The translations under genes and the position numbers were made by a program. A DNA stretch of 64,000 bases from Roseiarcus sp963824475 (GTDB lineage: Bacteria > Pseudomonadota > Alphaproteobacteria > Rhizobiales > Beijerinckiaceae), in the NCBI GenBank assembly GCA_963824475.1, contig CAWGPR010000011.1, positions 372,001 through 436,000 of the forward strand, written 5' to 3'. A model generated the notes under the pieces. It was not told the origin of the DNA and ran no database searches. It saw only the letters and a list, made by a program, of their open reading frames with translations. Of the stretch, positions 8,096 to 17,038 are shown piece by piece. The first letter of the stretch is position 1. Each line of letters opens with the position of its first letter.

Positions 8096-8751
8096 CGCTC
8101 GCAGCTGACGACATTCACGACGAGACGCAATCTCCCCGCGGAAGGGAGGGCGCGCGGAAAATCCTGGTTATCGCTTGCGGCGCGCTCGCGCGCGAAGTGC
8201 TGGCGCTGCGCCTTGATCACGTCGATGTCACCTGCCTGCCGGCCCAGTTGCATAACTATCCTCAGCGCATTCCGGACGCGATGAGGGCAAAGATCCAGGC
8301 CAATCGTTCGTCTTACGACGAGATCCTCTGCCTCTATGGCGATTGCGGAACCGGCGGCGAGCTCGATCGCGTGCTCGCCGAAGAGGGGGTCAGTCGCATC
8401 GAGGGCGCGCATTGTTACGCGTTCTATGCTGGCGAGGCAACCTTCTCGGACCTCACCGAGGAAGAGCCGGGCACATTCTACCTCACGGATTTTCTCGTTC
8501 GCCATTTCGAATCGCTGGTCATCCGGGGGCTCGGACTCGACCGGTTTCCTGAGTTGCGCGACGATTATTTCGGCAATTACCGCAGGCTCGTGCATCTGGC
8601 GCAGTTCGACGATTCGGAGACGGCGGCCAAGGCAAGGGCGGCGGCCGAAAAGCTCGGCCTTGCCTATGAGCGCCGCTTTACGGGCCTCGGAGGGATCCGC
8701 GCCTTCCTCGACGGAGCGACGCGACAGAAGGGGTCGCCGTGGCCAGCCTGA
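8092..8751 (+). CDS. DUF1638 domain protein
   Basis: Protein of 219 residues starting at ATG 8092 (ATGA overlap with the preceding gene). Landmarks of DUF1638 are ILVIACGALAREVLAL, LPAQLHNYPQRIPDAMRAKI, LYGDCGTGGELDRVL and GAHCYAFYAGEATF, with conserved cysteines that could bind a metal or cofactor. The family is uncharacterised biochemically but travels with corrinoid proteins and RACo activators, so a role in corrinoid methyl transfer is inferred from context. The 3' end overlaps the next gene by 13 bp. Confidence 0.88.
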   Translation: MTLAADDIHDETQSPRGREGARKILVIACGALAREVLALRLDHVDVTCLPAQLHNYPQRIPDAMRAKIQANRSSYDEILCLYGDCGTGGELDRVLAEEGVSRIEGAHCYAFYAGEATFSDLTEEEPGTFYLTDFLVRHFESLVIRGLGLDRFPELRDDYFGNYRRLVHLAQFDDSETAAKARAAAEKLGLAYERRFTGLGGIRAFLDGATRQKGSPWPA

Positions 8752-9044
8752 CCATCCTCTACTGGCGCGACATCCCGAGCCAGGTCATCGTCAAGAGCGG
8801 ACGTTCGTCGGCAAAACGCGAATTGTCGGAGCGTTTCATCCGCGCGATCGACGCGGCGGCGATGCACGCCGGCGCGAAGAGCGACGACGCCTATCTCGCC
8901 GAGTGGCGGCGCGGCGAGCCCATTCCCTGCGGCGACGACCTGGAAAAGGAAGCTGGCGCCGCCGCCGAGCGGCTGGAGAAGGAATACGATACGCACCGCC
9001 TGGCCATTCTGGCCAAGCATGACGGCCGGGAAAACCCGGCGTGA
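8739..9044 (+). CDS. Small 'virulence factor'-family protein of corrinoid loci
   Basis: Protein of 101 residues related to the family annotated as 'virulence factor' (opening SLTILYWRDIPSQVIVKSGR...KRELSERFIRAID). The name is historical; members sit next to DUF1638 and RACo genes in alphaproteobacterial methyl-transfer loci and no activity is known. The 13-bp overlap with DUF1638 indicates translational coupling. A repeat with two hairpins separates it from the RACo gene. Confidence 0.8.
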   Translation: MASLTILYWRDIPSQVIVKSGRSSAKRELSERFIRAIDAAAMHAGAKSDDAYLAEWRRGEPIPCGDDLEKEAGAAAERLEKEYDTHRLAILAKHDGRENPA

Positions 9045-9070
9045 CGCGCGAGTTGCGCGCCGGCCGCGCA

Positions 9071-9143
9071 TGTGTCACCCCGCGCAGGCGGGGGTCCAGG
9101 GCCGAAGGTCGCGGCTTCCTCTCGATGCCCGCTTTCGCGGGCA
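9071..9143. repeat. Extragenic palindromic repeat (two hairpins)
   Basis: Two stem-loops lie between the small gene and RACo: CCCGC...GCGGG near 9079-9093 and the perfect TGCCCGC-TTTC-GCGGGCA at 9126-9143. The phrasing (GGGGTCCAG between the hairpins, GGGCATGAC after) is that of dispersed extragenic repeats in Hyphomicrobiales. It could also dampen read-through inside the operon. Confidence 0.6.
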
Positions 9144-9197
9144 TGACAAGACGACCGGGCCAACGCTCGACTGAAAGACTTTAGGCCGGTTGATCTC

Positions 9198-11204
9198 TTG
9201 ACCCATCGCGTCGTCTTCACGCCCTCCGGCAAGCGCGGCGAGTTCGCCGAAGACTTAAGCCTGCTCGCCGCCGCGCGCCAGCTCGGCGTGGATCTCGATT
9301 CGGTCTGCGGCGGGCGAGGCATTTGCGGCCGGTGTCAGGTCGCCATCGCCGAGGGCGATTTCGCCAAGCACGCAATTCATTCGAGCGCGGATCATGTGAC
9401 GCCGTGGGGAGAGGTCGAGAGCCGTTACGCCTCGAAGCGCGGACCGTTTCCGCCCGGCCGGCGGCTCGGCTGCCAGGCCAGGATTTGCGGCGATCTCGTC
9501 ATCGACGTGCCGCCGGAAAGCCAGGTCCACCGGCAGGTCGTGCGCAAGCGCGCCGAGACTCATCCGATCGAGATCGACCCGGTCGTGCGCCTCTACTACG
9601 TCGAGGTCGCCGAGCCGGACATGCACGAGCCGGCGAGCGATTTCCGCCGCCTGCAACAGGCTCTGCGCGAGCAATGGGACATCGCCGAAACGCACGCCGA
9701 TCTCGCGACGCTCGCTCGCCTGCAGAAGACGTTGCGCGCGGGGCAATGGAAGGTCACCGTCGCGGTGCGAAAGGGCCGCGACATTGTGTCCATCGCGCCA
9801 GGTTTCGCCGAGCGCGCCTTTGGCGTCGCGATCGACGTCGGCTCGACGACCATCGCCGCGCACCTGACCGATCTCATGAGTGGGGAGGTCGTTGCCGCCT
9901 GCGGGGCGATGAACCCGCAAATCCGCTTTGGCGAAGACCTGATGAGCCGCGTGTCCTACGTGATGATGAATCCGGGCGGCGACAAGGAGTTGACGCGTAC
10001 GGTGCGCGAGGCCATGGACGCGCTGATCGGCGAAGCCGCGCGCGGGGCGGGGGTCGCGCGGGACGAAATCCTCGAAGTGACCCTGGTCGGCAATCCGATC
10101 ATGCACCACCTCGTTCTTGGCCTCGACCCGACCGAGCTTGGCGGCGCGCCGTTCGCGCTTGCCCTCGACGCGGCCTACGAAGCGCGCGCCCGCGACCTTG
10201 GCCTCGACGTCGCGCCCGGCGCGTTCGTTTACGCGCTGCCCTGCATCGCCGGCCATGTCGGCGCCGACGCGGCTGGCGTTGTGCTGGCCGAGGGCCCGCA
10301 CCTCAAGGATGAACTGACCCTTCTCGTCGACGTCGGCACCAACGCCGAGATCGTGTTCGGCAACCGCGAGCGGCTGCTCGCCTGCTCTTCGCCGACCGGC
10401 CCCGCCTTCGAGGGCGCGCAAATCTCCTGCGGCCAGCGCGCGGCGCCCGGCGCGATTGAGCGGGTGCGCATCGACCGCGCGACGCTCGAGCCGAAGTTCA
10501 AGGTGATCGGCTGCGATTTGTGGTCCGACGAATTGGGCTTCGCGGCGGCGACCGCCAACATCGGCGTCACCGGCGTCTGTGGCTCGGGGATCATCGAGGC
10601 GATTGCCGAAATGTTCCTGGCTGGGATCGTGTCGGAGGACGGCGTGATCGACGGCGAGCTTGCAGCGCGAACGAAGCGCATCGAAGCGGTCGGCCGCACG
10701 TTCGCCTATGTCCTGCACGAGGGCGCGCCGCGGCTCCTCATCTACCAGACCGACGTGCGCGCGATCCAGCTCGCCAAGGCGGCGCTCTATGCCGGCGCCA
10801 AGCTGCTGATGGAGCGCGCGGGCGTTAGGCCCGAGCGCGTCACCCTCGCCGGCGCGTTCGGCAGCCACATCGACCCTCTCTATGCGATGACGCTCGGCCT
10901 CATTCCCGACTGCGATCTTGTCAAGGTAGCGAGCGCCGGCAACGCGGCGGGAACCGGCGCCCGCATCGCGCTCCTCAACCTCGCCGCGCGGGCGGAGATC
11001 GAAAACGTCGTCCGCCGGATCGAGAAGATCGAAACCGCGATCGAGCCCGCCTTCCAGCGCCATTTCGTCGCCGCGATGGCCTTTCCCAACAAGGAGGACG
11101 CCTTCCCGAACCTGGCCAATCGGATCGTGCTCCCGCCGCGCAAGGAGCCGAGCGGAGAGGGCTCACGCAGGCGAAGGCGCGCCGCATCGGCGGAGCCGGG
11201 CTGA
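9198..11204 (+). CDS. RACo-type reductive activator of corrinoid proteins (2Fe-2S, ASKHA ATPase)
   Basis: Protein of 668 residues that reactivates oxidised Co(II) corrinoid proteins by ATP-driven one-electron reduction. The N-terminal ferredoxin domain has Cys37, Cys43 and Cys46 in CGGRGICGRC and a fourth cysteine in RRLGCQARICG. A linker of ~100 residues leads to the actin-like ASKHA domain: GVAIDVGSTTIAAHL (phosphate 1), LVDVGTNAEIVFG (phosphate 2), GVCGSGIIEA and LAGAFGSHID (adenosine). The start is TTG 9198; no ATG fits the ferredoxin domain. folC follows after 4 bp. Its presumed client is the corrinoid protein at 6845. Confidence 0.93.
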   Translation: MTHRVVFTPSGKRGEFAEDLSLLAAARQLGVDLDSVCGGRGICGRCQVAIAEGDFAKHAIHSSADHVTPWGEVESRYASKRGPFPPGRRLGCQARICGDLVIDVPPESQVHRQVVRKRAETHPIEIDPVVRLYYVEVAEPDMHEPASDFRRLQQALREQWDIAETHADLATLARLQKTLRAGQWKVTVAVRKGRDIVSIAPGFAERAFGVAIDVGSTTIAAHLTDLMSGEVVAACGAMNPQIRFGEDLMSRVSYVMMNPGGDKELTRTVREAMDALIGEAARGAGVARDEILEVTLVGNPIMHHLVLGLDPTELGGAPFALALDAAYEARARDLGLDVAPGAFVYALPCIAGHVGADAAGVVLAEGPHLKDELTLLVDVGTNAEIVFGNRERLLACSSPTGPAFEGAQISCGQRAAPGAIERVRIDRATLEPKFKVIGCDLWSDELGFAAATANIGVTGVCGSGIIEAIAEMFLAGIVSEDGVIDGELAARTKRIEAVGRTFAYVLHEGAPRLLIYQTDVRAIQLAKAALYAGAKLLMERAGVRPERVTLAGAFGSHIDPLYAMTLGLIPDCDLVKVASAGNAAGTGARIALLNLAARAEIENVVRRIEKIETAIEPAFQRHFVAAMAFPNKEDAFPNLANRIVLPPRKEPSGEGSRRRRRAASAEPG

Positions 11205-11208
11205 TTTC

Positions 11209-12574
11209 ATGAGCGCTGTCCCGAAGATCCCCGACCTCACGCGCGTGACAGCCCGGCTCGACGCGCTCACCGATTGGGAGCGTCGGCCGCGCAGCAAAAT
11301 GCGCGTCGGCCTCGAGCCGATGCGAGATCTCGGTGAGCGCCTCGGCGAGCCGCAAAAGTCGTTTCGCTCGATCCACGTCGCAGGCACCAAGGGCAAGGGG
11401 TCGGTCTCGGCCCTGATCGAGGCCGCGCTGGTGCGCGCGGGGCTTCGCGTCGGGCGCTACGGCTCGCCGCATGTCGAGCGGCTGACCGAACGGGTGAGCC
11501 TCGACGGGCGCGAGATCGACGAGCCGAACTCTCGCCCGCGGCCTCGATCGCGCGCTCGACGCGTACGAGGCGGCCCGCAAGGCCGCCACGCCGGCGGCCA
11601 ATGCGACCTGGTTCGACCTTCTGACCGCCGCCGCTTTTCTCATTTTTGCTGAAACGAAACGCGAGTGGGCGGTGGTCGAAGTGGGGCTTGGCGGACGGCT
11701 CGATTCCACCAACATCGTCGATGGCGAGATCGCCATCGTCACCAACATTGAGCTCGAGCACACGGAGATTCTGGGCAAGACGCGAGCCGCGATCGCGCGC
11801 GAGAAGGTCGGCGTTCTCAAGCCGGGCGCGATGCTCATCACGTCGCTCGACGCGCATGATGAAGCCGGACGCGTGCTTCAGGCCCGCGCTGACGAACTCG
11901 GCTCGCCTGTGATCCGCCCGCCTCTTGGCGCCGCGGCGACGATCGAGGACGCCAATGTCGCGCTCGCGGGGGCAGCGCTCGATCAGCTCGGCGCAATGGG
12001 CGTGCGCGCCCCGGCGCTCGGCGGCCCCTTGGTCGGCGGTTGGCTCATTGACGCCGAGACCCGCGCCGCCGCGCGTCTCCCTGGGCGCATGGAGCGCTTC
12101 GATATCGACCCAGGGTCCCGGCGCGTGCCGGTCGTCCTGGACGGCGCGCATGTGCCGTTCAACATCAGGGCCGTGTTGCACGATCTCGCCCTTGCGGCTG
12201 ATCTTGCCGGTCCGTGCGTGGCGATCGTCGCGCTCGCGGGCGACAAGGACGCTGCGGGTTTCCTCGCTGAGCTCGGCAAGCGCGCCTCGACCATCATATT
12301 CACCGATTTGCCGGGATCGAGCCGAGGCCGTTCTGCGGCCGAGTTGCAGGCGCTCGCCGCGTCGCTTGGGCTAACGAGCGAGGCCGAGCCGGAAGTGAAG
12401 CTGGCGCTGAAGCGCGGCCTCGAACTGGCGACGCGGGCCAACGCTTGGCTCATCGTCACCGGCTCGCTCTATCTCATCGGGGCATTACGCCCGGCGATCG
12501 CCGAGGCGACGAAGGCCCCAAGCCAAACCAGGCCAGCCCTGAACCCTCAACAGGCTTCGAACTCATCCAGGTAA
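11209..12574 (+). CDS. folC: Folylpolyglutamate synthase/dihydrofolate synthase, frame broken by one base
   Basis: Mur-ligase-like FolC, which adds glutamate to (tetrahydro)folates. The ATP loop AGTKGKGSVSALIE is in the first frame, which runs to GREIDEP; the second frame resumes with LARGLDRALDAYEAA, then VEVGLGGRLDSTNI, TNIELEHTEILG and VLDGAHVPFNI. Deleting one A from GAACTC (11526-11531) gives EPT-LARGLDRAL, which restores a full-length protein of about 454 residues. The gene is 4 bp from RACo and may tailor the folate acceptor of the methyl-transfer pathway. It may be a second folC of the genome; this cannot be seen here. Confidence 0.82.
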
Positions 12575-12682
12575 ACCATGGCGGCCTATCTGCACGACCG
12601 CGAGCTTCCGCAGAGGCGGTGCGACGTCACGGCGACAAGGGCGGCGATTGCGTCTATGGTGGCCCGCTAGTGGGAGGCGGCG

Positions 12683-14182
12683 ATGGCTGAGCGCACTAGA
12701 GACACGTTTCTGGGGCTCGACATCGGCACCTCGTCGGTAAAAGCGCTGCTCGTCAACGTCGAGCAGCGGGTGGTCGCCGAAGCTTCGACGCCGCTCAGCG
12801 TTTCACGCCCTCATCCCTTGTGGAGCGAGCAGGACCCGTCGAACTGGGTCGAGGGAGTCGAGGCCGCGGTCGCCGCGATCCGCCGCCATGCCCCATCCGA
12901 ATTCGCATCGTTGTCCGGCGTCGGCCTCTCGGGCCAGATGCATGGCGCGACCCTGCTCGACGAGCACAACAAACCGCTCAGGCCCGCGATCCTGTGGAAC
13001 GACGGCCGCTCGTTCGCCGAATGCGCCGAGCTCAAGCGCCGCGTTCCCGACCTCGAGCAGCGCACCGGCAATCTCGCCATGCCCGGCTTCACCGCGCCGA
13101 AAATGCTATGGGTCGCAACGCACGAGCCCGAGGTCGCCGCGGCGACCAGGCGGGTGCTGCTGCCCAAGGACTATGTGCGCCTGCGCCTCTCTGGCGAGGC
13201 CGTTTCCGAGATGTCGGACGCGTCGGGGACGCTCTGGCTCGATGTCGGCCGGCGGCGCTGGGACGCAAGCCTCCTCGCGGCCACAGGCCTCGCCGAGAAA
13301 GCCATGCCGACCCTGGTCGAGGGCTCGGAGATCTCCGCCTTGCTCATGCCCGAGATCGCCCAAGCCTGGGGCCTCGCCGGCCGAACGATTCCGATCGCGG
13401 GCGGGGGCGGCGACAACGCCGCGTCGGCGATTGGCGTCGGCGCGACAGCGCCGGGGGAGGGATTCGTTTCGCTCGGCACTTCGGGCGTCATCTTTTCCGT
13501 TACCGATCACTTCATCAGCTTGCCCGAGCGCACGCTGCATGCGTTCTGCCACGCGCTGCCGCATCGCTGGCACGGCATGGCGGTGATGCTGTCGGCCGCC
13601 TCTTCGCTCGCCTGGGTCGCCGCGCTCCTTGGCCGCGAGCGCAATATCGGCGAATTGATCGCCGGCGCGGCGGCCTTCGCCCAATCGAAGCGCGCAGTCG
13701 CCTCGGCGCCGATCTTCCTGCCCTATCTCAGCGGCGAGCGCACGCCCCACAACGACGCCGAGGCGACAGGGATCTTTGCTGGGCTAAGGGCCGAGCACGG
13801 CGCCGACGCGCTCGTGTTCGCGGTGATGGAGGGGGTCGCCTTCTCGTTCGCCGACGGGGTCGACGTTCTGGACGCGGCCGGCGCGAGGCCGGTTCGGCCG
13901 TTGTTGGTTGGCGGGGGCGCGCGGTCGGAATTCTGGGGGCAGATGATCGCCGACGTCACCGGCTTGACGATCGATCTCGCTTCCGGTGCGGAAGCGGGCG
14001 CGGCGCTTGGCGCAGCGCGGCTTGGCATGCTTGCCGCCGGGGCCGGAAGCGTCGAGGCCGTCTGCGCGCGCCCGCCGGTCCAGCGCGAGTTCAAGCCCGA
14101 TCCGCACCGCGCCGCCGCCTACGCCGCGCGCCTTGAACGCTATCGCGCGCTCTATAAGGCCGAGAAGGCGGCGCGCATCTAG
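12683..14182 (+). CDS. xylB: Xylulokinase (FGGY family)
   Basis: FGGY carbohydrate kinase of 499 residues, phosphorylating D-xylulose to xylulose-5-phosphate. It shows the N-terminal phosphate loop FLGLDIGTSSVKALL, the xylulokinase signature GLSGQMHGATLLD, ILWNDGR, the catalytic/ATP region GGGGDNAASAIGVG, and the C-terminal LLVGGGARSEFWGQMIAD. The upstream GGGAGGCGGCG is a good ribosome site. It follows folC by ~108 bp on the same strand; a metabolic link to the corrinoid locus is not evident. Its stop overlaps that of the convergent marC by 4 bp. Confidence 0.93.
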   Translation: MAERTRDTFLGLDIGTSSVKALLVNVEQRVVAEASTPLSVSRPHPLWSEQDPSNWVEGVEAAVAAIRRHAPSEFASLSGVGLSGQMHGATLLDEHNKPLRPAILWNDGRSFAECAELKRRVPDLEQRTGNLAMPGFTAPKMLWVATHEPEVAAATRRVLLPKDYVRLRLSGEAVSEMSDASGTLWLDVGRRRWDASLLAATGLAEKAMPTLVEGSEISALLMPEIAQAWGLAGRTIPIAGGGGDNAASAIGVGATAPGEGFVSLGTSGVIFSVTDHFISLPERTLHAFCHALPHRWHGMAVMLSAASSLAWVAALLGRERNIGELIAGAAAFAQSKRAVASAPIFLPYLSGERTPHNDAEATGIFAGLRAEHGADALVFAVMEGVAFSFADGVDVLDAAGARPVRPLLVGGGARSEFWGQMIADVTGLTIDLASGAEAGAALGAARLGMLAAGAGSVEAVCARPPVQREFKPDPHRAAAYAARLERYRALYKAEKAARI

Positions 14183-14883
14183 GCGACGCGCCATCTGGCG
14201 ACAAGGTCTCCTATCGCGGTCACCAGGATTTGCACGCCGATGCACATCAGGAGGAACGCAGTCAGGCGCACGATCACCTGCCGGGCCGTGGGTCCGATCA
14301 GCCCAGTAAGGCGATCGGCGAAGCGGTAGCCGATCCAGATGATTCCAGCGTTGAGGATGGCCGCGACGCTCGCGCCGAGAAAGAAAGCCGCGGAGTCCAC
14401 CCCGTTCGGCTGTCGCTCGGCGCCGATTGTGATCGCGACAGCGATCGTGCCCGGCCCTGTGGTGAAGGGCAGCGTTAACGGAAAGAACGCGAGCTGCATC
14501 GGATCGCCGTCGCCAGTGTCAGCCCTGGCGCGTTCGTGGCTCTTCTGGTCGGGATGGGGCTCGCTCGTGGTCAAGAGCTGAAAACCGCTAAGAGCGATCA
14601 CCGTCCCGCCCGCGATTCGCAAGGCGTCGATCGAGACGCCGAAGAAGGACAGAATATAGGCGCCGGCCCATAGCGCGCCAAACATGATGAGAAGGGAATA
14701 GAAGCCAACGAGCGCCGCAACCTTCACCCTGTCCGGCGAGCTGAAGTCCTTGGTGAAGCCATAGAAGATGAGCGCGCCGCCGATCGGGTTGATGATCGAG
14801 AACAGGGAGGAGAAAGCGAGCAGGAAGGCGGAATCCGCCGTCATGGCGAAGCTGCGCCAATCCGTTCCAACCATCTGTTCCAT
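14179..14883 (-). CDS. MarC-family integral membrane protein
   Basis: MarC/UPF0056 protein of 234 residues with six predicted membrane helices. The family motif SLFSIINPIGGALIFYGFT opens the first helix, and FFPLTLPFTTGPGTIAVAI marks the second half. Function is unknown; despite its name it does not confer multiple antibiotic resistance in E. coli. The frame is open for ~100 codons upstream, but residues before ATG 14883 have no family similarity. The gene is convergent with xylB and divergent from the sterol-desaturase gene. Confidence 0.9.
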   Translation of the reverse strand: MEQMVGTDWRSFAMTADSAFLLAFSSLFSIINPIGGALIFYGFTKDFSSPDRVKVAALVGFYSLLIMFGALWAGAYILSFFGVSIDALRIAGGTVIALSGFQLLTTSEPHPDQKSHERARADTGDGDPMQLAFFPLTLPFTTGPGTIAVAITIGAERQPNGVDSAAFFLGASVAAILNAGIIWIGYRFADRLTGLIGPTARQVIVRLTAFLLMCIGVQILVTAIGDLVARWRVA

Positions 14884-14994
14884 TCCCTCGTCCGCCTGAA
14901 GACCGAGAAACGCCGCGCTTCGCGCTTTATCCATAACCTTTTGGGAAGCGTCGTGCGCTAGCCTTGTAGCGTCGATGAGCCGAGGAGAGGACCC

Positions 14995-16050
14995 GTGTCC
15001 GGCCCTGTCGCCATATGGGCCGCGTTGCAAAACACGGCGCTGGAGCCGTTCAGACCCGCCTCGGCCTATGGCGCGCCTGCGCTTGGCGGCGCCCTCATCG
15101 TCTGCGCGCTCTATTACGCCCGCCGCCGACAGGCGCGGGGCCGGCGGATCAGCGTCAGAGCGTTCGTCCGCTCGATTTTTCCGCGGCGCATTCTCCTGCA
15201 TCCCTCGTCTCTGGTCGACATGCGCCTGTGGGCGCTGAACGGCGTTGTCTTCGCCTCCGCTTACGGCATGCTGGCCTTCGGCCTGTTCTTCTGGCGCGAC
15301 GCGGTCGTCGCCGCGTTAACGCACGGGTTCGGGCCGCATGCGCCCGCGCTTTGGCCCGCCTGGACTGTGCTCACGCTCGCAACGGTGCTGCAAGTCCTGG
15401 CTTACGAGCTCGCCTATTGGTTCGCTCACTATTGTTTCCATAAGGTTCCGGCCTTGTGGGAGTTCCACAAGGTCCACCATTCCGCAGAGGTGATGACGGC
15501 CCTGACCGAATTGCGCCAGCACCCGGTCGAGATCATCGCGTTCATGAACCTGATCGGCCTTTCGACCGGAATCGTCTTTGGCGCCATGACCTACGCTTTC
15601 GGCCCCGGCGTGCGCCCGTTCACCCTGCTCAACGGCAACATCCTCACGATGGCGTTCCTGCTCAGCTACGGCCATCTGCGGCACAGCCACATGTGGATCG
15701 CGTTCACCGGCGTCGCCGGCCGGATCCTGCAGAGTCCGGCCCACCACCAGCTGCACCATTCCGCCAATCCGGCCCATTTCGACAAGAACCTCGGCTTTGC
15801 GCTCGCCCTTTGGGACTGGGCGTTCGGCACGCTCGCAATTCCGGCCAAGTCGCGCGAACCCGTCGTATTCGGCGTCGGCGACGAGGCGCCTCCGTTCCGC
15901 TCCGCGCTCGCCGCCTTGGTCACGCCTTGCGCGCGCTTCGCCGGGCATGCGATCCGGGGCGCCCAAACGATCGCGCGCCGCCTGGCCGGCGCCCCCGCCT
16001 CGCTCGCAATGATGACGACCGTCCGTCCGGCGCGCCGCCGATCGAATTGA
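14995..16050 (+). CDS. Sterol desaturase / fatty-acid hydroxylase family membrane protein
   Basis: Di-iron membrane oxygenase of 351 residues with the histidine clusters of the family: HYCFHKVPALWEFHKVHHS, then HLRHSH and SPAHHQLHHS. Four or more hydrophobic segments surround them. Members hydroxylate or desaturate sterols, hopanoids, carotenoids or fatty acids; which applies here is unknown. The start is a GTG at 14995 after GAGGAGAGGACCC. A basic, low-complexity C-terminal tail (PARRRSN) follows the catalytic domain. Confidence 0.88.
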   Translation: MSGPVAIWAALQNTALEPFRPASAYGAPALGGALIVCALYYARRRQARGRRISVRAFVRSIFPRRILLHPSSLVDMRLWALNGVVFASAYGMLAFGLFFWRDAVVAALTHGFGPHAPALWPAWTVLTLATVLQVLAYELAYWFAHYCFHKVPALWEFHKVHHSAEVMTALTELRQHPVEIIAFMNLIGLSTGIVFGAMTYAFGPGVRPFTLLNGNILTMAFLLSYGHLRHSHMWIAFTGVAGRILQSPAHHQLHHSANPAHFDKNLGFALALWDWAFGTLAIPAKSREPVVFGVGDEAPPFRSALAALVTPCARFAGHAIRGAQTIARRLAGAPASLAMMTTVRPARRRSN

Positions 16051-16146
16051 GGCCGCCTATCGGTTTTTCTGACGCTGTCGCTGTTTCCCCGGGCCACGAA
16101 TCCCCCTATTCTCTCGTGCGATCCCAATCGATGAGGAGACAGTTCC

Positions 16147-17028
16147 GTGCCGGGCGAAAAGTCCGCGCGCCGGCGCGGCGTGCTGCTGGTCCTCTTCGCC
16201 ACGGTTTTATGGAGTCTGGCGGGCCTGTTCGCCCGCCTGCTCGGCCATCTCGACCTCTGGACGGTGATGGGCTGGCGCGCGCTGTTCGGCGCGGTCTCGA
16301 TCGCCGTTGTCGGCCTGATCGAATATTCGACCGGGCGCCTCGACAACCCGTTCGGCTTCGGCCCGCTGTCGCCGCTCGTGGCGCTGTTGGCGATGATCGC
16401 GATCTCCGCCTACGCCGCCTCGGTGATGACGACGACCATCGCCGATGTGATGGTGATCTACGCCACGCTGCCGTTCGTCGCCGCGGCGATCGGCTTCCTC
16501 GTCAATGGCGAGCGCGTCGCGGCGCGCACGCTGATCGCCTCGGGCTTGGCGCTCGTCGGCATCGTCATCATGGTGGCGAGCGGCCTCGGTTCGGGACGTC
16601 TCTTGGGGCAGGCGCTGTCGATGCTGATGACCCTCGCCTTCGGGGCCATGATCGTGCTCCAGCGACGCCAGCCGAATGTGTCGATGATCGTCGTCAATTG
16701 CCTCGGCGCGCTTGGCTCCGGGGTCTTCGGCCTCGCCAATTCGCCGCTTCAGCCGATCGGCCTTTATGATTTCGCTGTCCTGTTCGTCTTCGGCCTGACG
16801 ACGATCGGCCTCGCCTTCGTCATCTTCATGGAGGGGGCCAAGTTCATTCCATCCGCCGAAGCGGGCCTCATCAGTCTTCTGGACGTTGTGCTCGGACCGA
16901 TATGGGTGTTTATCGCCTTCGGCGAGAACCCGGGCTTGGCGACCATTCTCGGCGGCGCGATCGTGCTCGCCGCCGCCGTCTGGCGCATGGCGCCGGAGCT
17001 CAGGCGGGAGCGGCTTCCGCAAGGTTAG
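16147..17028 (+). CDS. EamA/DMT-family transporter
   Basis: Ten-helix drug/metabolite transporter of 293 residues; the two EamA repeats begin at GVLLVLFATVLWSLAGLFARLL and LGQALSMLMTLAFGAMIVLQRRQ. The end of the second repeat (EAGLISLLDVVLGPIWVFIAFGENP) is typical of the family. The start is GTG 16147 preceded by GAGGAGACAG. An SDR gene follows after 10 bp, so they probably form an operon. The substrate is unknown. Confidence 0.88.
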   Translation: MPGEKSARRRGVLLVLFATVLWSLAGLFARLLGHLDLWTVMGWRALFGAVSIAVVGLIEYSTGRLDNPFGFGPLSPLVALLAMIAISAYAASVMTTTIADVMVIYATLPFVAAAIGFLVNGERVAARTLIASGLALVGIVIMVASGLGSGRLLGQALSMLMTLAFGAMIVLQRRQPNVSMIVVNCLGALGSGVFGLANSPLQPIGLYDFAVLFVFGLTTIGLAFVIFMEGAKFIPSAEAGLISLLDVVLGPIWVFIAFGENPGLATILGGAIVLAAAVWRMAPELRRERLPQG

Positions 17029-17038
17029 GGGAGGACTC

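Noticed and set aside
9255..11063. Long minus-strand open frame opposite the RACo gene
   Set aside because: Shadow of the RACo coding sequence; low-complexity Arg/Ala/Asp content, no start signal, no motif.
14884..15201. Upstream extension of the MarC frame (~100 codons)
   Set aside because: No similarity to the family, overlaps the divergent sterol-desaturase gene, Arg/Ala-rich composition.
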